Origin: Myrica gale
Taxonomy: Eukaryota; Streptophyta; Magnoliopsida; Fagales; Myricaceae
DNA length: 64,000 nucleotides
Reading direction: 5' to 3'
Assembly: GCA_963930655.1 (NCBI GenBank)
Contig: OZ005606.1
Coordinates: forward strand, 19,260,001 to 19,324,000
A model generated the notes under the pieces. The model did no database searches and was not told where the DNA came from. It saw nothing but the letters and a program-made list of their open reading frames with translations. Both the position numbers and the translations under genes were made by a program. Shown piece after piece: positions 24,278 through 35,543 of this stretch (position 1 is the first letter of the stretch; every line of letters starts with the position of its first letter).

Positions 24278-25041
24278 CACTAGGTTTTAGTACCGCTGAT
24301 AAAATGGCCACTGAATTTTTTTAAAAACTTTTTGGTCACCGAGAGAACATATAGTGGTGACTTTTCACTCCATCCCGTCAAACCTCCCTTAATTTTTAAC
24401 AGAATAGAACGCGGTCGACCGCTTCATGTAGCGGTCGACCGTTGCAAGTTGTCATTGCCGCAATAGTAAACAAAACCAGTCGACTGCTATTCCCATTAAA
24501 AATTAACGGAGGTTTGACGGATGAAGTGGAAAATTAACACTACATATTAGGCCTGTCCAAAAAACCGGCCGGACCGGCCCGGACCGGTTTTGACCCAAAC
24601 TGGTTGACTTTTTGAAACTGGGTTGACCGGACCTGTAAACCGGTGTATTCCGGGTTACCCTCATGAAAACCCGAAACTGGACCGGAGTATACCTCTCCAA
24701 ACCGTCCCAAACCGGGAATTGGCCCAAAATGGCAAGGCCCAACCCTAAAACTGGTCCAAAATGGCATGGCCCAACCCAAAACCGGCCCAAAATGGCATGG
24801 CTCAAACTGACCCAAACTGGCCCAGACCGAACCGGACCGGATAAACCGGAAACCGGACCGGACCGGTCCGATCATATAACCGGTCCGGTCTATATGCTTC
24901 AAAAAAGTTCCGGTTTGGCCGGCCAAACCGGACCGAACCGGCTCGGACCGGATGTTGGACACCCCTACTACATATTCCCAGTTACCAAAAAGTAAAAAAA
25001 AAGTTTTGTAACCATTTTGTCAGTGATACTAAAACCTAGTG
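24278..25041. mobile_element. Foldback element hosting a hAT MITE
   Basis: The ends are inverted: CACTAGGTTTTAGTACCGCT at the left and, on the minus strand, CACTAGGTTTTAGTATCACT at the right. A second inner inverted pair (CCGTCAAACCTCCCTTAAT and its complement) lies at about 24377-24515. Between them are palindromic GCGGTCGACCGC-type motifs (24410-24450). The hAT element 24548-24967 is inserted in the right half. I could not define a target duplication. Confidence 0.7.
24548..24967. mobile_element. hAT-type MITE, CCGG-rich, 420 bp
   Basis: Starts TAGGCCTGTCCAA and ends TTGGACACCCCTA, flanked by the perfect 8-bp duplication CTACATAT (24540-24547 and 24968-24975). The interior is made of ACCGGACCGG and CCCAAAATGGCATGGCCCAA-type repeats like those of 11965-12177, so the two belong to one family of different length. 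Open frames across it are low-complexity. Confidence 0.9.
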
Positions 25042-25348
25042 ACCAAATTGTAAATTTTCCAAAAAAAAAATGTAGCTGTCACTCTTTGTATAAATGGAAG
25101 AGAACCCCAGCTTACTAGACCTTACCCTTCCCGTGGCATGGAAGCAAAGAACATCCTATTTGTTTCCGAAAATAACCAAAAAAAAAAAAGAACAGAAAAT
25201 GAGTTGGTTGAAGAAACTAAAGGCTACATTTACACCCATTATTTTGTAATGCTTGTACTAAGTGAGGAAATGAATCAGATCAAACAACGATGCTAAAGAG
25301 TATTACGCATCAACTCCTACTCGATCTAATAATATATACACCTAACTT

Positions 25349-25537
25349 CTATGTATTTGTAGTGTGCTCCTCCTGGCTCCTTTGTGACATCAACCAAGCA
25401 AGGTAGTCAGATTCCTCGTCCAACTGACTGAGTGGTGTAACCCTCTTCCTAATCAGCATTTCTACTGTTGGGTTCTTTCTCTTGCGCCCACCTCTAGGCC
25501 TGGATTGAAATTGCTCATCCGACTCTTCAAAATCTCC
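25349..25537 (-). CDS. Last exon of an unrecognised gene
   Basis: The minus strand shows a strong acceptor, GGGTTTCAG, ending at 25538, followed by 63 codons to a TAG at 25349-25351. The product is charged and contains RPRGGRKRKNPTVEMLIRKR (possible nuclear-localisation basic cluster) and LSQLDEESDYLAWLMSQRS. Codon use looks protein-like and there is no transposon motif. A GC-rich region near 25990-26060 with initiator-like features could be its first exon or promoter, but I cannot join exons with confidence. I do not recognise the family; it may be a small nuclear protein or a gene fragment. Confidence 0.45.
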   Translation of the reverse strand, partial: GDFEESDEQFQSRPRGGRKRKNPTVEMLIRKRVTPLSQLDEESDYLAWLMSQRSQEEHTTNT

Positions 25538-27105
25538 CTGAAACCCAAAGCAATTGCGATACCAGATATTAATCTCGTTTTCAATGCATACAGAGACGTA
25601 CCCATTATTTAAAAGAAGAAACTCAATAAAACAAAATGATTTTAAGGACGAAAAAAATACTGAAATAATGTAAATTTCATACTAAAGTCATGGGTACATA
25701 AGTAAGAAAAAAAAATCTTGACATCCAGCTACCATAGAAAAATCATAATACAAAGTACCCAAAGAAATTGAAGCCAAAAATAAATGTAACCCAAAAGCAG
25801 AATGGATTTACTCGATTCTTGGAAAGCAACAATAGATATATTTACCCGAATCTGTACTCAAATGTTTGGATTTCGAGACTTCAGAAATGTAGAACAGGAT
25901 AAATTGGTTTGCGTTGTCACGAAGAGGACTGAAAAGGGAGCGGGAGATAGAGAGAGCATAATTGGGAGAGAGAGAGGTTTCGAGAGAGAGCAGCACAAAG
26001 GGAGGCTGCTAAAGCGGCGGCGCCGCGGCAATGGCGTCTGGCGCACAGCGGCAGGGAGGGTGGGGGGGTCTGGAACTTTCGAAGGGTGGCTCCGTTAAAA
26101 AACCCAGATCGCTTATTTTTAAAAAAAATAAGGCTCAAAACGGCGCCGAATCCTGAATTGTTTAAAAAAAATTAACACCGGAATAGGCCAACCGAAAAAG
26201 AATTTTACCGGTTTCTTTTTCTCTCGTCTTTTTAGGTGGTGTTTGAAAGTTAAAATTTTGAAAATTAAAATTTTGAAGTATTAGGATTCGTGAAAAAATA
26301 AAAATATTTTATTAAATTTAATAAAAAAGTAAAGAGAAAAGATTTAATTAAATATTATAATATTATTTTATAGTTTGATGAGAAGGTAATGATTATTTTA
26401 GAATTGTGTAGAAATTTTGAGGGATGAAAATTTCAACGAAAAAACTTAATATTCTAGATGGGAAGACTTCAGGCGACTTGATGCAAGACATGCTACTGCG
26501 CCACAGTGATCACAAGGGAATGGAATTGAAGAAGCTCAATGCGTCACTTTACACATTTCCTATGCCAGATTGTATGTGTAAAAATGCAGAAGCAAGAAGT
26601 GAAAATAGTAACACGACAACATCCGTTTAAAACTAAGAATATACAAATATCTATTTTTTATTATATTATTCAATTAAAAATTCTTAGCTTATTCTTTCAT
26701 TTGAGTTGACACTAGAGTTACGATCTTAATTCTTGGAGCTTCATAGACTCTGTAAAATTGTTAATTAGTTTGGTACTCAGATTCAATGTACAAGCATTTT
26801 GCAGTATGCCTCTTCTCCAAGCATGCTCTCTAGTATGCTAGAAGTGAGGACCTATTGTTTAGCTGTCTAGTTTTCTGTTGCTGAGTTATCCAAAAGAGTG
26901 TCTGCTCAGCTTGGACAGTATGGGACTATTACCTATTTGTTCCCAAACTCTTGTCGGATTTTGTGCAGCTTCTTGGAAGCAAAGTGAAGATTTGTTTTTT
27001 TTTTGTGTGAATTGAATGAGAATCTTTCTGTGGGGAAGAATAAATACAAGTGAAATGTTCCACTAGAAATGAAAAAGATGCACGACCAGGCTAAAGAAAA
27101 AAAAA
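25538..27105. other. Intergenic region, possible 5' region of the minus-strand gene
   Basis: Holds a GC-rich purine/pyrimidine-skewed stretch (25930-26060) that may be the 5' end of the gene above, a MITE-like terminus TAGGTGGTGTTTGAAAG near 26235 without a clear partner, and a 69-codon open frame at 26424-26630 with no recognised similarity. Otherwise AT-rich. Confidence 0.4.
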
Positions 27106-28948
27106 CTGATGATGCAGAAATCTCATCACACCAATAACGTGGTGGTTGTTCTTCATTTATAGAAAATTTAGGGATAAATCAAGCTCTTTACATCAAAATA
27201 AAAAATATTACAGCCTATTAAATACTATTAAAGGCTATTAATTACAGAGAAAATAGTCTGTCGATTTGTCAACGTGCTAGAAGCTTTGCTAATAATTCGG
27301 CAATAACAATGACTTCATTCTTTGCTTGATATTCGGATGTTCCAATCTTTTTGAATTCAAAATTTCCTTTGAATTCTAATTCTCCTTAACTTGTGCTTGT
27401 AACCGAGATACTCTTTCCAAAGATAATCTATATGAATTCAAATTCTCCTTAACCTTTGTTTGCTCCTATGTAGGAGAGATACTCTCATTTATATTCAAAT
27501 TCTCCTTAACCTCTACTTGCTCCTCTATGGCTGAGATAAGCTCATTTATAACAGAAATTCTTTTTGTTTTAATACCCTCCCGCAAATTGAGCAGGCTTGG
27601 CATGCACAATTTGTTTCGCAAGGAGTCCAAGGTTGAACGTAACTGCGGCTTTGTAAAGACGTCTGCAATTTGAGAGTGATTAGAGATGTGTTTGGTAACC
27701 AACAAACCAAGAGAAACCCGTTCACGAACGTAATGGTAGTCAAGTTCAATATGCTTGCTCCTCACATGGAAAACTGGATTGACGGTCATAAATAAGGAGC
27801 TCATATTGTCACAAAATAAAATAGGAGCATGAGGGAGAGGAACATGAAGATCTCGGAGTAGAAACGTAATCCATGTAAGTTCAGCGGTAGCTTGAGAGAG
27901 AGTCCGATATTCTGCCTCTGAACTGGAACGTGTAACTGTTGGTTGTTTCTTCGCACACCATGAGATAATATTACTCCCTAAATAAGTGCAATAACCTGTT
28001 GTAGAACGCCGGGTAAGGGGGCAGCCAACCCAATCAACATCTGAGAACCCATAAAGATCTAATGAGCTTGATGCTTGGATATGAATACCAAGATGAATGG
28101 TACCCTTAACATAGCGCAAGATCCTCCGAACAAGGCTGAATGAGACTCTGTAGGTGCATGCATAAACTGAGAAACATAATTAACACTGTAGGAGATATCT
28201 TGTCCTGTCAAGGTAAGATATTGAAGAGCACCAACTAATGAGTGATAGTGATGTGGATCAGGATGAAGGGGAGAAGTAGGATCGGGTTTTGTCTTGGTAC
28301 ACATGGGAGTATGAATAGGCTTGCACTCATGCATAGCACTTCGCTCCAAAATATCAACGGCATATTTGGTTTGTTGAAGGAGAAGGCCACAGAAATTAAA
28401 GACTTGAATGCCTAAGAAATAGTGAAGAGGACCAAGGTCCTTGGAAAATTCATGATTCAAGCTCTTGATGAAATTTTGAATAAGAGAGGAAGATGAACCG
28501 GTGAGGATAATATCATCAACGTATAGGAGGAGTACCAAAATGGCGTTATCCGTGTGTTGAATAAACAAACTAGGATCAGTATTACTGCACTCAAAACCAA
28601 CTTGTAAGAGAAAAGAGCTAAAGAGGTCAAACCAAGTGAAGATTTGTCAACGTGCTACACGCTTGGCTGATAATTCGGCAATAACAATGACTTCATTCTT
28701 TGCTTGATATTCGGATGTGCCAATCTTTTTGAATTCAAATTTTCCTTTGAATTTTAATTCTCCTTAACTTGTGCTTGTAACCGAGATACTCTTTCCAAAG
28801 TTAATCTTTATGAATTCAAATTATCCTTAACCTTTGTTTGCTCCTTTGTAGGAGAGATACTCTCATTTATATTCAAATTCTCCTTAACCTCTGCTTACTC
28901 TATAGCTGAGATAAGCTCATTTATAACAAAAATTCTTTCTGTTTTAAT
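27106..28948 (-). mobile_element. Copia retrotransposon deletion derivative
   Basis: Minus-strand element with only the end of pol. RT (28059-28568) has LLLYVDDIILTG (YVDD box) and LGPLHYFLGIQV; RNase H (27466-28119) has YGFSDVDWVGCPLTRRSTTG, SSSEAEYRTLSQATAEL, LFCDNMSS, HIELDYHYVRE and ADVFTKP. The two are out of frame near 28100. About 310 bp next to RNase H (27263-27574) is repeated at 28641-28948, so the 5' LTR abuts the middle of RT: gag, protease, integrase, the RT start and the LTR 3' part are deleted. Termini and target duplication were not resolved. Confidence 0.85.
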
Positions 28949-29379
28949 TCAGGCACACATCAAGACAACAAACATAAAATAAAATTTTTCCCCATTTGGG
29001 GACAGAGAAAAGCTTTTCTTAATTATTGTTAAGTTACACTTACATCCACTGCGTTTCTGAAATCATAATCTCACCTCTCATACCATTCTTGTGGGGGAGA
29101 GGTGTCTTTTGTACCAGAGCTCATTTACAAAAAGGAAAAAAAAAATCCTACATGCATGATTTCAAGTTATGTTTGTGTAGTGAAGAATATAATGGAGCAG
29201 CAAGTGCTCTCACACACTCAATTTGCACCAATCCTCAGACTTCTTTGTTTTTCTTTTTCCTGAGTTTGTGAATTATTTCTATCGGTGGTAAAACTGATTG
29301 CTCTAATATCTTTCCTTGTGACTTCTACTCATTGCTACATTAATTTTCGCACTTACCAGCTTAAATGTTTTCTTTTTAG

Positions 29380-31888
29380 GTGAAGTTTCACATAACTGAT
29401 CTTTCGCACTGTTTTCTACAGATATTTGATAAACTATGTCAAAATTTTAATGGTGATGTGTTGCAAAGTTTATTTAACACGACAGAGGGACTAGCAGGTT
29501 CTCCTCCAGAAAGCATGAGAAGGTTGTGGAGATTCATTTTTGAACTAGCCTTAGCCATGGCTACTTCAAATATCCTTAATTTGTGAGTGATGAGTTTTTT
29601 TTATTAACAGCTATATGGTCCTGCTGTGTAATTTATCTCTTGATTTGGCTCCTTGACTATTCATACTTGTTCATTCGTTCATTATTGTTAGCTCAGGCAA
29701 TTACTTTATCCACCGTAATTGTTGCTCACAATAATGCATTGCTTGCTTTGTTGGTGTCCAATAACTTCGCTGAGATAAAGAACAATGCGTTCAAGCGTTT
29801 TAGTAAGGATAACATTCACAGTCTGGTTTACTTTGGTGAGATAGCTTCCTTGTTACTTTCTTTGTTTATTGGTATGTTTAAAAATGATCAAATATTGAAA
29901 ATAAAGTTTGCTGTTTGATCTTATGTTGTTATCTGTACATTTGATGTCTGCTCACTTCTGAAGATAACATTGGTACTCTTTATTAACAAGCCTACATTGG
30001 GTTGGTTCATTCTCTTATTGCTTATAAGTGGCAAAGATTTTACTTTCTGAATATTGGAGGGTAACTTTGGTATACAGGCTCCATACAAAAGTATCCTCCT
30101 GAAATAACAATCACGAACACAGTGAATCCAAAACATTTGGTGTGGATGATGGAAAATTACGATCTGATGACTTCAACAACTACGGATTGAACAATGACTG
30201 ACTTAAATCAGTAGTTCGCTGACTTAGCTGACTTAGGCATAACCCACCTCACATCGAATACCACAAAAGGACCATAATTTCTAGCACCTAACCAATGAAG
30301 AAACAAATGATCCAGTGTCTTGCCATTGCTCATGTATACATCATCGGTCCACGGTGATCCTATCCTGATTTATAAGATCATTGACTGCAAGTATCTTCCC
30401 AATTGTTACTGCCTAAATAAAGAAAGTTATGTAGAAGGCGCCTTCACACAACCTAATAGCTGTCCTAGGGAAAATATGAACTAGTAACCCCTTTCAGGAC
30501 CTCATAATAAGGTTGAAACTGGAAAATACCTTATCAACTCAACCTCCGACATATTCTGTCACCTACTTCAATACTGATGCTAGCTGCATGCAGAAATCAA
30601 AGAGACAGTTAACTGTTTCCAGCAAACTCATAGTGGGGTAGGACTTTGGAATCAGCTGTTAGTTATATATGTATATGTGGTATCTACCACATTTTGCTGA
30701 TTTCTAGGATATGAAGAATTATTGCCAAATTAGTGGGATGTTTGAATTTTCTGAAACAGTATCTTTTTCCTCTTTATTGTCTTGTAGAAATACGCACATT
30801 TGGCCTTGCTATTGACAATCTGGAGTGTAGTTCTTAACTAGTGGTTGTTTACTCTTGCCATGATTAGAGCATGTGAAAAAACCACTATATAGTCCCCTAA
30901 AGGTGGACATCCATTAAATTTCCTTTGATTGCTCTGCTGTTGACTCAATGTGGAATGATGGGGAGTAGTGCTATGTAGTATCTGAGAATAAATTGGTATT
31001 TTAATCTCATTGATTTTTCAAACTCAGGTTATACATGTATATTTCCTAACAAGGGTTGTATTAGCATAATATAAATATGAAAGATTAATTTCTGGAGCAG
31101 TGTATCTTTCATATTGGCCCAAGGCTTACATATCCTGTTTCAAAGTGGGAGCATGATAGTTCTTTGGGTCGGAACCAAAAAGAAAAAGAAAAAGGATGTC
31201 ATATTGTAGTCAACTTCAAAGTTGAGGCCTAACATACTTATTTTCTTTAACATTGTGGCGACAATTCTAAGTTTTAAGCAATCATGCCTTGTTTGTGGAA
31301 ATAAGGTCAATGAATTTGATTTTTCATGTTATGCTTCCTTGTGCTAAATTGATGTATACTTGTTTAATTTCCCTATTGATTATGCATCGTGGTCTGGCAG
31401 TTAATGGAAATGCCTTTGCTGTTGTATCTTGTATGTCTATTTTCTTGTTGTGTAATTGTGAGGTTTTGTTTCTTCTCATAAAATTTTTGTTTTCGATGTT
31501 ATTGCTCCAAACCAGATTCAGTAGAGAGATTTCACATTTCATATTTCGGTATTTATGTTATTTGTTTTGGCCCAAAATATCCTGGAGGATGAAGGTACCT
31601 GGTTTGAAAGTTTTCTGTTTTGTAAGTTGACTTGAACTTTTCTTAGTCTACCATTGTTGGCTGAGTAACCTTTACAAAAAAATTTTCTTTCACTATGAGA
31701 GTTGCTAATATTATTTGTTTGGATTTTTTAGAGTGCTCTGATGGTTTTCATCAGTGAAATGGCTATAGATATTATCAAACATTCATTTATCGCCAAATTC
31801 AATGACATAAAGCCTATAGCATATTCTGAGTTCCATGAAGACCTATGCAAGCAGATATATCTTCACCTGATGTGGTAGTTATACTCTC
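29380..31888 (+). pseudogene. TAPT1/POD1-like membrane protein gene fragment
   Basis: Exon-like pieces match the conserved core of TAPT1-family proteins (plant POD1, an ER protein needed for pollen-tube guidance). 29380-29582 encodes IFDKLCQNFNGDVLQSLFN; up to 29835 encodes LLAQAITLSTVIVAHNNALL and NNFAEIKNNAFKRFSKDNIH; 31516-31621 encodes DSVERFHIS and VLAQNILEDEGTWFESFLF; 31732-31888 encodes IIKHSFIAKFNDIKPIAYSE and LCKQ, then a stop. A 7-bp near-duplication (ATTTCAT before ATTTCGG, about 31535-31548) breaks the frame in the third piece, and the phase into the last piece does not fit. N-terminal and C-terminal exons are absent. Most likely a dead fragment. Confidence 0.85.
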
Positions 31889-33389
31889 TCTCACTCCCCA
31901 CCCCGCTTCCCCTCCTGGAAATCGGTGCTTCAGCGTCAAGTTATAAGCTACAAGCAATCATTCTAGGGAATATTTGTATGTCATCCAAGATAATCATCGT
32001 CCTTTGCAATATAATGTTGAATTTAGTATCTTCAAAGTTGAAAGGAATTAAAAGTTATGGTGTAACTTGATTGTCTTTAAATCATTCTTCACATGTATGT
32101 GTTGATCACTCCCTAGGTGGTTTTGTTGACACAATTCAAGTAAAGATGGTCGGTAATGGACATCAATAAGAAAATTCTCCCCCATTATTTTCAAACTCTT
32201 AGGTCGGAGCTTTACATGATATCATAACATGTAGACTTGGGGTCAAATCACTTCTCCCTCTTCAGTCTTTTGTTGAGGTCTTAAATAGAAAAAAAGAATC
32301 ATTAGCCGTTGATATCCTCAGCATAAAGGAAGTTATTTGTCTATTACATTTTGTTAGAAAATATAATTCAAATATTAATATCTATATTTTCCTATCAGAA
32401 TAAGTTCTTGGGACAAGTGATAGATTTAATGGTATTAAAGCCAAAGTCCTAAGTTTGAAACCTAACTTCGCACTCTACCCCAATTTCAACTAATATTACA
32501 CTTGTTGAACCTACCAATTAAGGGAGAGTCCAGCCTCACATGTAGGATATAATTCAATTAATAAAATCTACCTTTTCTATCAACTTAAGCTCATGGGACA
32601 AGCGGTGGCTTCACACTTTTCGACAATCATGAGGTGAATTTGACACCAAAATGTTAAGTGAGTAATACATATTGTTGTTGCCACTATGGCTTGCTGTAAA
32701 TCAGTCAGATAGATGATCTAGATGCTTGACTTATCATTGAAGCTTAAGTTTTGTTTCAAGACAATCTTAGAAACATTCTTCAAACAATAAATGTTAAACC
32801 ATTGCAATATTTGTCTATCAAGTGGTCGTTTCTCCTTAAAAGAAAAAACAGAGAACAACTGTTACTTTAATGTATTGTTACCTCAATAATGTGCACCTTT
32901 CGTTAAGATCTTACCATTAAGTTGTACAAATACAAAAGATTGCATGACACAATTTTAACGATCAGAGGGGGAAAATGTAAAGGACGTGAAAGTTAAGGGT
33001 AAATTACCAGAATAGTTTGGTGGCTACATTGCAAATAGGATGTCAATTTTGAGAGTGTTAAGAGTGCTTTTTTCCTTATATTCCAGTTCATAAATAGCCT
33101 AGATATTTATTAGGTGTCTAATTAAGCAATTGTTTAAGGTCTGCTGACCTCTTTTTAAGTTGTGTTTTATTGCTATAATTGGGACATATGTACGCCTATT
33201 GAGTTGGGTGACGTTCAGCCTGTCAAGCTGCTTGTTCGGCTTGTTTACTTAGTAGATGAGTAGAGCTTGGGATCTGAATAGACCTATCAGCATATGATGC
33301 TTAGAAATGTGACTCATGCTGCCCTGGAACCACTGATTTCATTTTGGGGGTGATGAAGGGGAGAAGGAAAATGGAGAAGAAAGAGAGCC
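31889..33389. other. Intergenic region containing a TRIM element
   Basis: AT-rich. Apart from the TRIM-like element at 32352-32613 I see nothing that can be named. Confidence 0.55.
32352..32613 (+). mobile_element. TRIM (miniature LTR retrotransposon)
   Basis: 262 bp with two short LTRs (32352-32428 and 32541-32613). Both contain ATATAATTCAA, a CCTATCA/TCTATCA block and AAG(T/C)TC(T/A)TGGGACAAG. The first LTR is followed by TGGTATTAAAGCC, a mutated version of the initiator-Met tRNA primer site TGGTATCAGAGCC. AAGGGAGAGTC before the second LTR is a plausible polypurine tract. Flanks CATTT and CACTT may be a mutated 5-bp duplication. No coding capacity. Confidence 0.78.
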
Positions 33390-35234
33390 GCACACATACA
33401 TCTGGACATTCATTATCTGGCCCTTTGCTTCGCTGAGTCATTCAAAGAATCTACCTACAGTGTCTGTGCTGCATCTACATCTCTTTTTAAGTGAACTGCC
33501 ACTTCTCCAAGCATAATCTGTAGTTTGTCATTTGTGCAATTAGATCTACATTGCCATAACCAGTGTGGTTAGCGTCTTCTATTCAGATAGCAAATGGATG
33601 AGTTATACATACACCCAACAACAACAAAAAGGGGTGGAGAGGGGAAAAAAGTTACTTCGGCGTAGTTATTATTGAACATTTTAGTGTCTTGCTTTGATAC
33701 AGTTCTGTTGGTGACACGATGAAAGATAATGGAAAAGAATTGGGAAAAACCCTGTCCAGAAATGACTTTTCATTATAAATTTAGCATCTGGCATGCATGT
33801 TTGCCATTGCAAGTCCTTAACCATGTTCTAGGATCTATGATCGTGAATGGGATGATGAGAAGAGGAAGAGTTGATCAACAGCGGAGGCACCGAAAGTAAT
33901 CTTTGAAGAGATAAATGCCAAAGTGCCCTTTCAAAGGCCTTGCTCATTTCTTCTAGATGCTATTAGAGGATTTATGCATTTGAATTTGCTGGCTGCAACT
34001 TACATCCGTGTTTCTGCCCCCTGATGGTTAATGTGTACCAGATATTCCAAATAGTTACAATTTTGTTGGCTCTCATCTGTAGCTTCATAAATTCAAAATG
34101 GTGTCTAATTTATACTGTCTACAATATTGTAAATATTGAGCAACTTGTAATCTGATGTGTTTTCCTGAATTTTAATTATTTCACTTCATCATTAAGTATT
34201 GCCAGAAATGTAAAGAAACAGTTTGGAATGGTACTTATTTTTTACTTTTGTTTTTCGGATAAAAGAAAAAAAAGGGGTTGGGGGGGGGAGGTTTCCTCCA
34301 CAGAAGAAGTATTAATGAGTTGGGTTTGTGTATAACAAGTTGAAGGTTTCCAGGTGATGATGTCAAGAAAGCTTTCTTTACCTCAGATAAAAGAAGGCTT
34401 GAGAAGGTGATTGATCAAAGGATGTTTTGATTTGGTTTGTTTTTTAAATTTATTTTTCGAAACAAGAATTCTTGAAGAACAATTCAGAGTCAGATTGACT
34501 GTTATGATGGCATGGATCTTCTGAAGTTATGGAGACTACTGTTGATGTGGTTAATCAGATAGCAGGATTGTCTATGTTCTCAACTTTTTTGAGACTTACC
34601 ATGATATGTCTACCCAGTCAAAGAAATGAAGTCATGGTAATCTGCCATGGCTGATAGTCCCAAATCTTCCCCATTCCCTCGGATTGGATTATACATACAT
34701 TAGAAGCAGTTGATGCAGTAAAATCTCAACAGGGCACCTGTCTTGAAGGAAAAGTTTGCAAATACTTCGTATAGATTTTTTTTTTTTATTTGGTGATCAA
34801 ATACTTCGAATAGATTGATATTGCGTCCAGTTCCCTAAATCTATCGGATCTCCTCATGACCTGATTCATTTACTCTATCAATAACACATTCCGCTGTAGC
34901 CTGCAACGTTAGTGAACTTTGAACTTCTGAGAACATCATGCGTTCATGGGCATGAATGTTCAACTGGGTATGGTCTTGGATACATAGTTGTAGAAAATGA
35001 TCCATTATAACTTGGCAGAAAGAAAGGATTAAGAGCATGCTGATTGATCTCTCGTATTGGTTTACAAATTAAATCATTTAATTTAGTCAGCAAATTAAAG
35101 AGTATCTCTGTCTGTCAATTGTGTCCCCAAATTCTAGAGAGCTCGGATTTACATTTGCAGGATACTGTCGACAAAAGGGTCTTCGTAGAATCGTAGGAGC
35201 CACATAGCTTCATTCCCTCATCTGTCGCATTGGT
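33390..35234 (+). pseudogene. Duplicate of the THO2 3' end (decayed)
   Basis: Second copy of 15865-17210. The last-exon equivalent (33836-33903) still reads [11 protein letters not shown], but two bases are missing after AAGAGG and a stop (TGA) follows, so it cannot encode the family ending KRRHRK. No other THO2 exon is present upstream; the preceding sequence is unrelated. An extra block of about 570 bp (34229-34796), flanked by AATACTTCG-like sequence, separates the two parts. Confidence 0.85.
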
Positions 35235-35480
35235 TTAGAGGAAATTCTCGAGAGCTCGGATTTGTATTTGCTGGAGGCCTTCGACAAAAGGGTATTCATA
35301 GGAACCACATAGCCCCCCATACCCTTAGACCAATCGTAAAACTCGCACAGCTGGTTTACCTGACGGCTGCTTTCTCGTACACCCCCAAAGGTCGACATAC
35401 ACTGGAATGGCATCTGAAAAAGATTGTCCAAAAGCACAACCACCTCCCTCAGGAACATCGTGTAACAAATGTCAACAGTA
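35110..35480 (-). pseudogene. ANTH-domain clathrin-assembly gene fragment
   Basis: Reading leftward from 35480: REVVVLLDNLFQMPFQCMST, RQVNQLCEFYDWSKGMG, then after a one-base frame change in the C-run at 35313-35318, LCGSYEYPFVEGLQQIQIRA and LENFL with a stop at 35235-35237. This block resembles the later part of ANTH domains of the short plant CALM-like group (clathrin-assembly proteins acting in vesicle budding). A diverged tandem copy of the last stretch occupies about 35110-35233. The N-terminal lipid-binding part is absent. Convergent with the THO2 copy, as at 17138-17205. Confidence 0.7.
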
Positions 35481-35543
35481 TTGGGGGGGGGGGGGGGGGA
35501 TCTGAGAGAGTGGAAATACAAAAAAGAAAAGAAAAATCATTCT

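Noticed and set aside
24663..24995. 110-codon open frame rich in Pro, Lys, Trp and Gly
   Set aside because: It is a translation of the CCGG/ATGGCCCAA repeats inside a hAT MITE and is open on both strands because of the repeat structure.
33836..33903. Second functional THO2 last exon
   Set aside because: A 2-bp deletion and following stop destroy the conserved C-terminus, and no other THO2 exons are present nearby.
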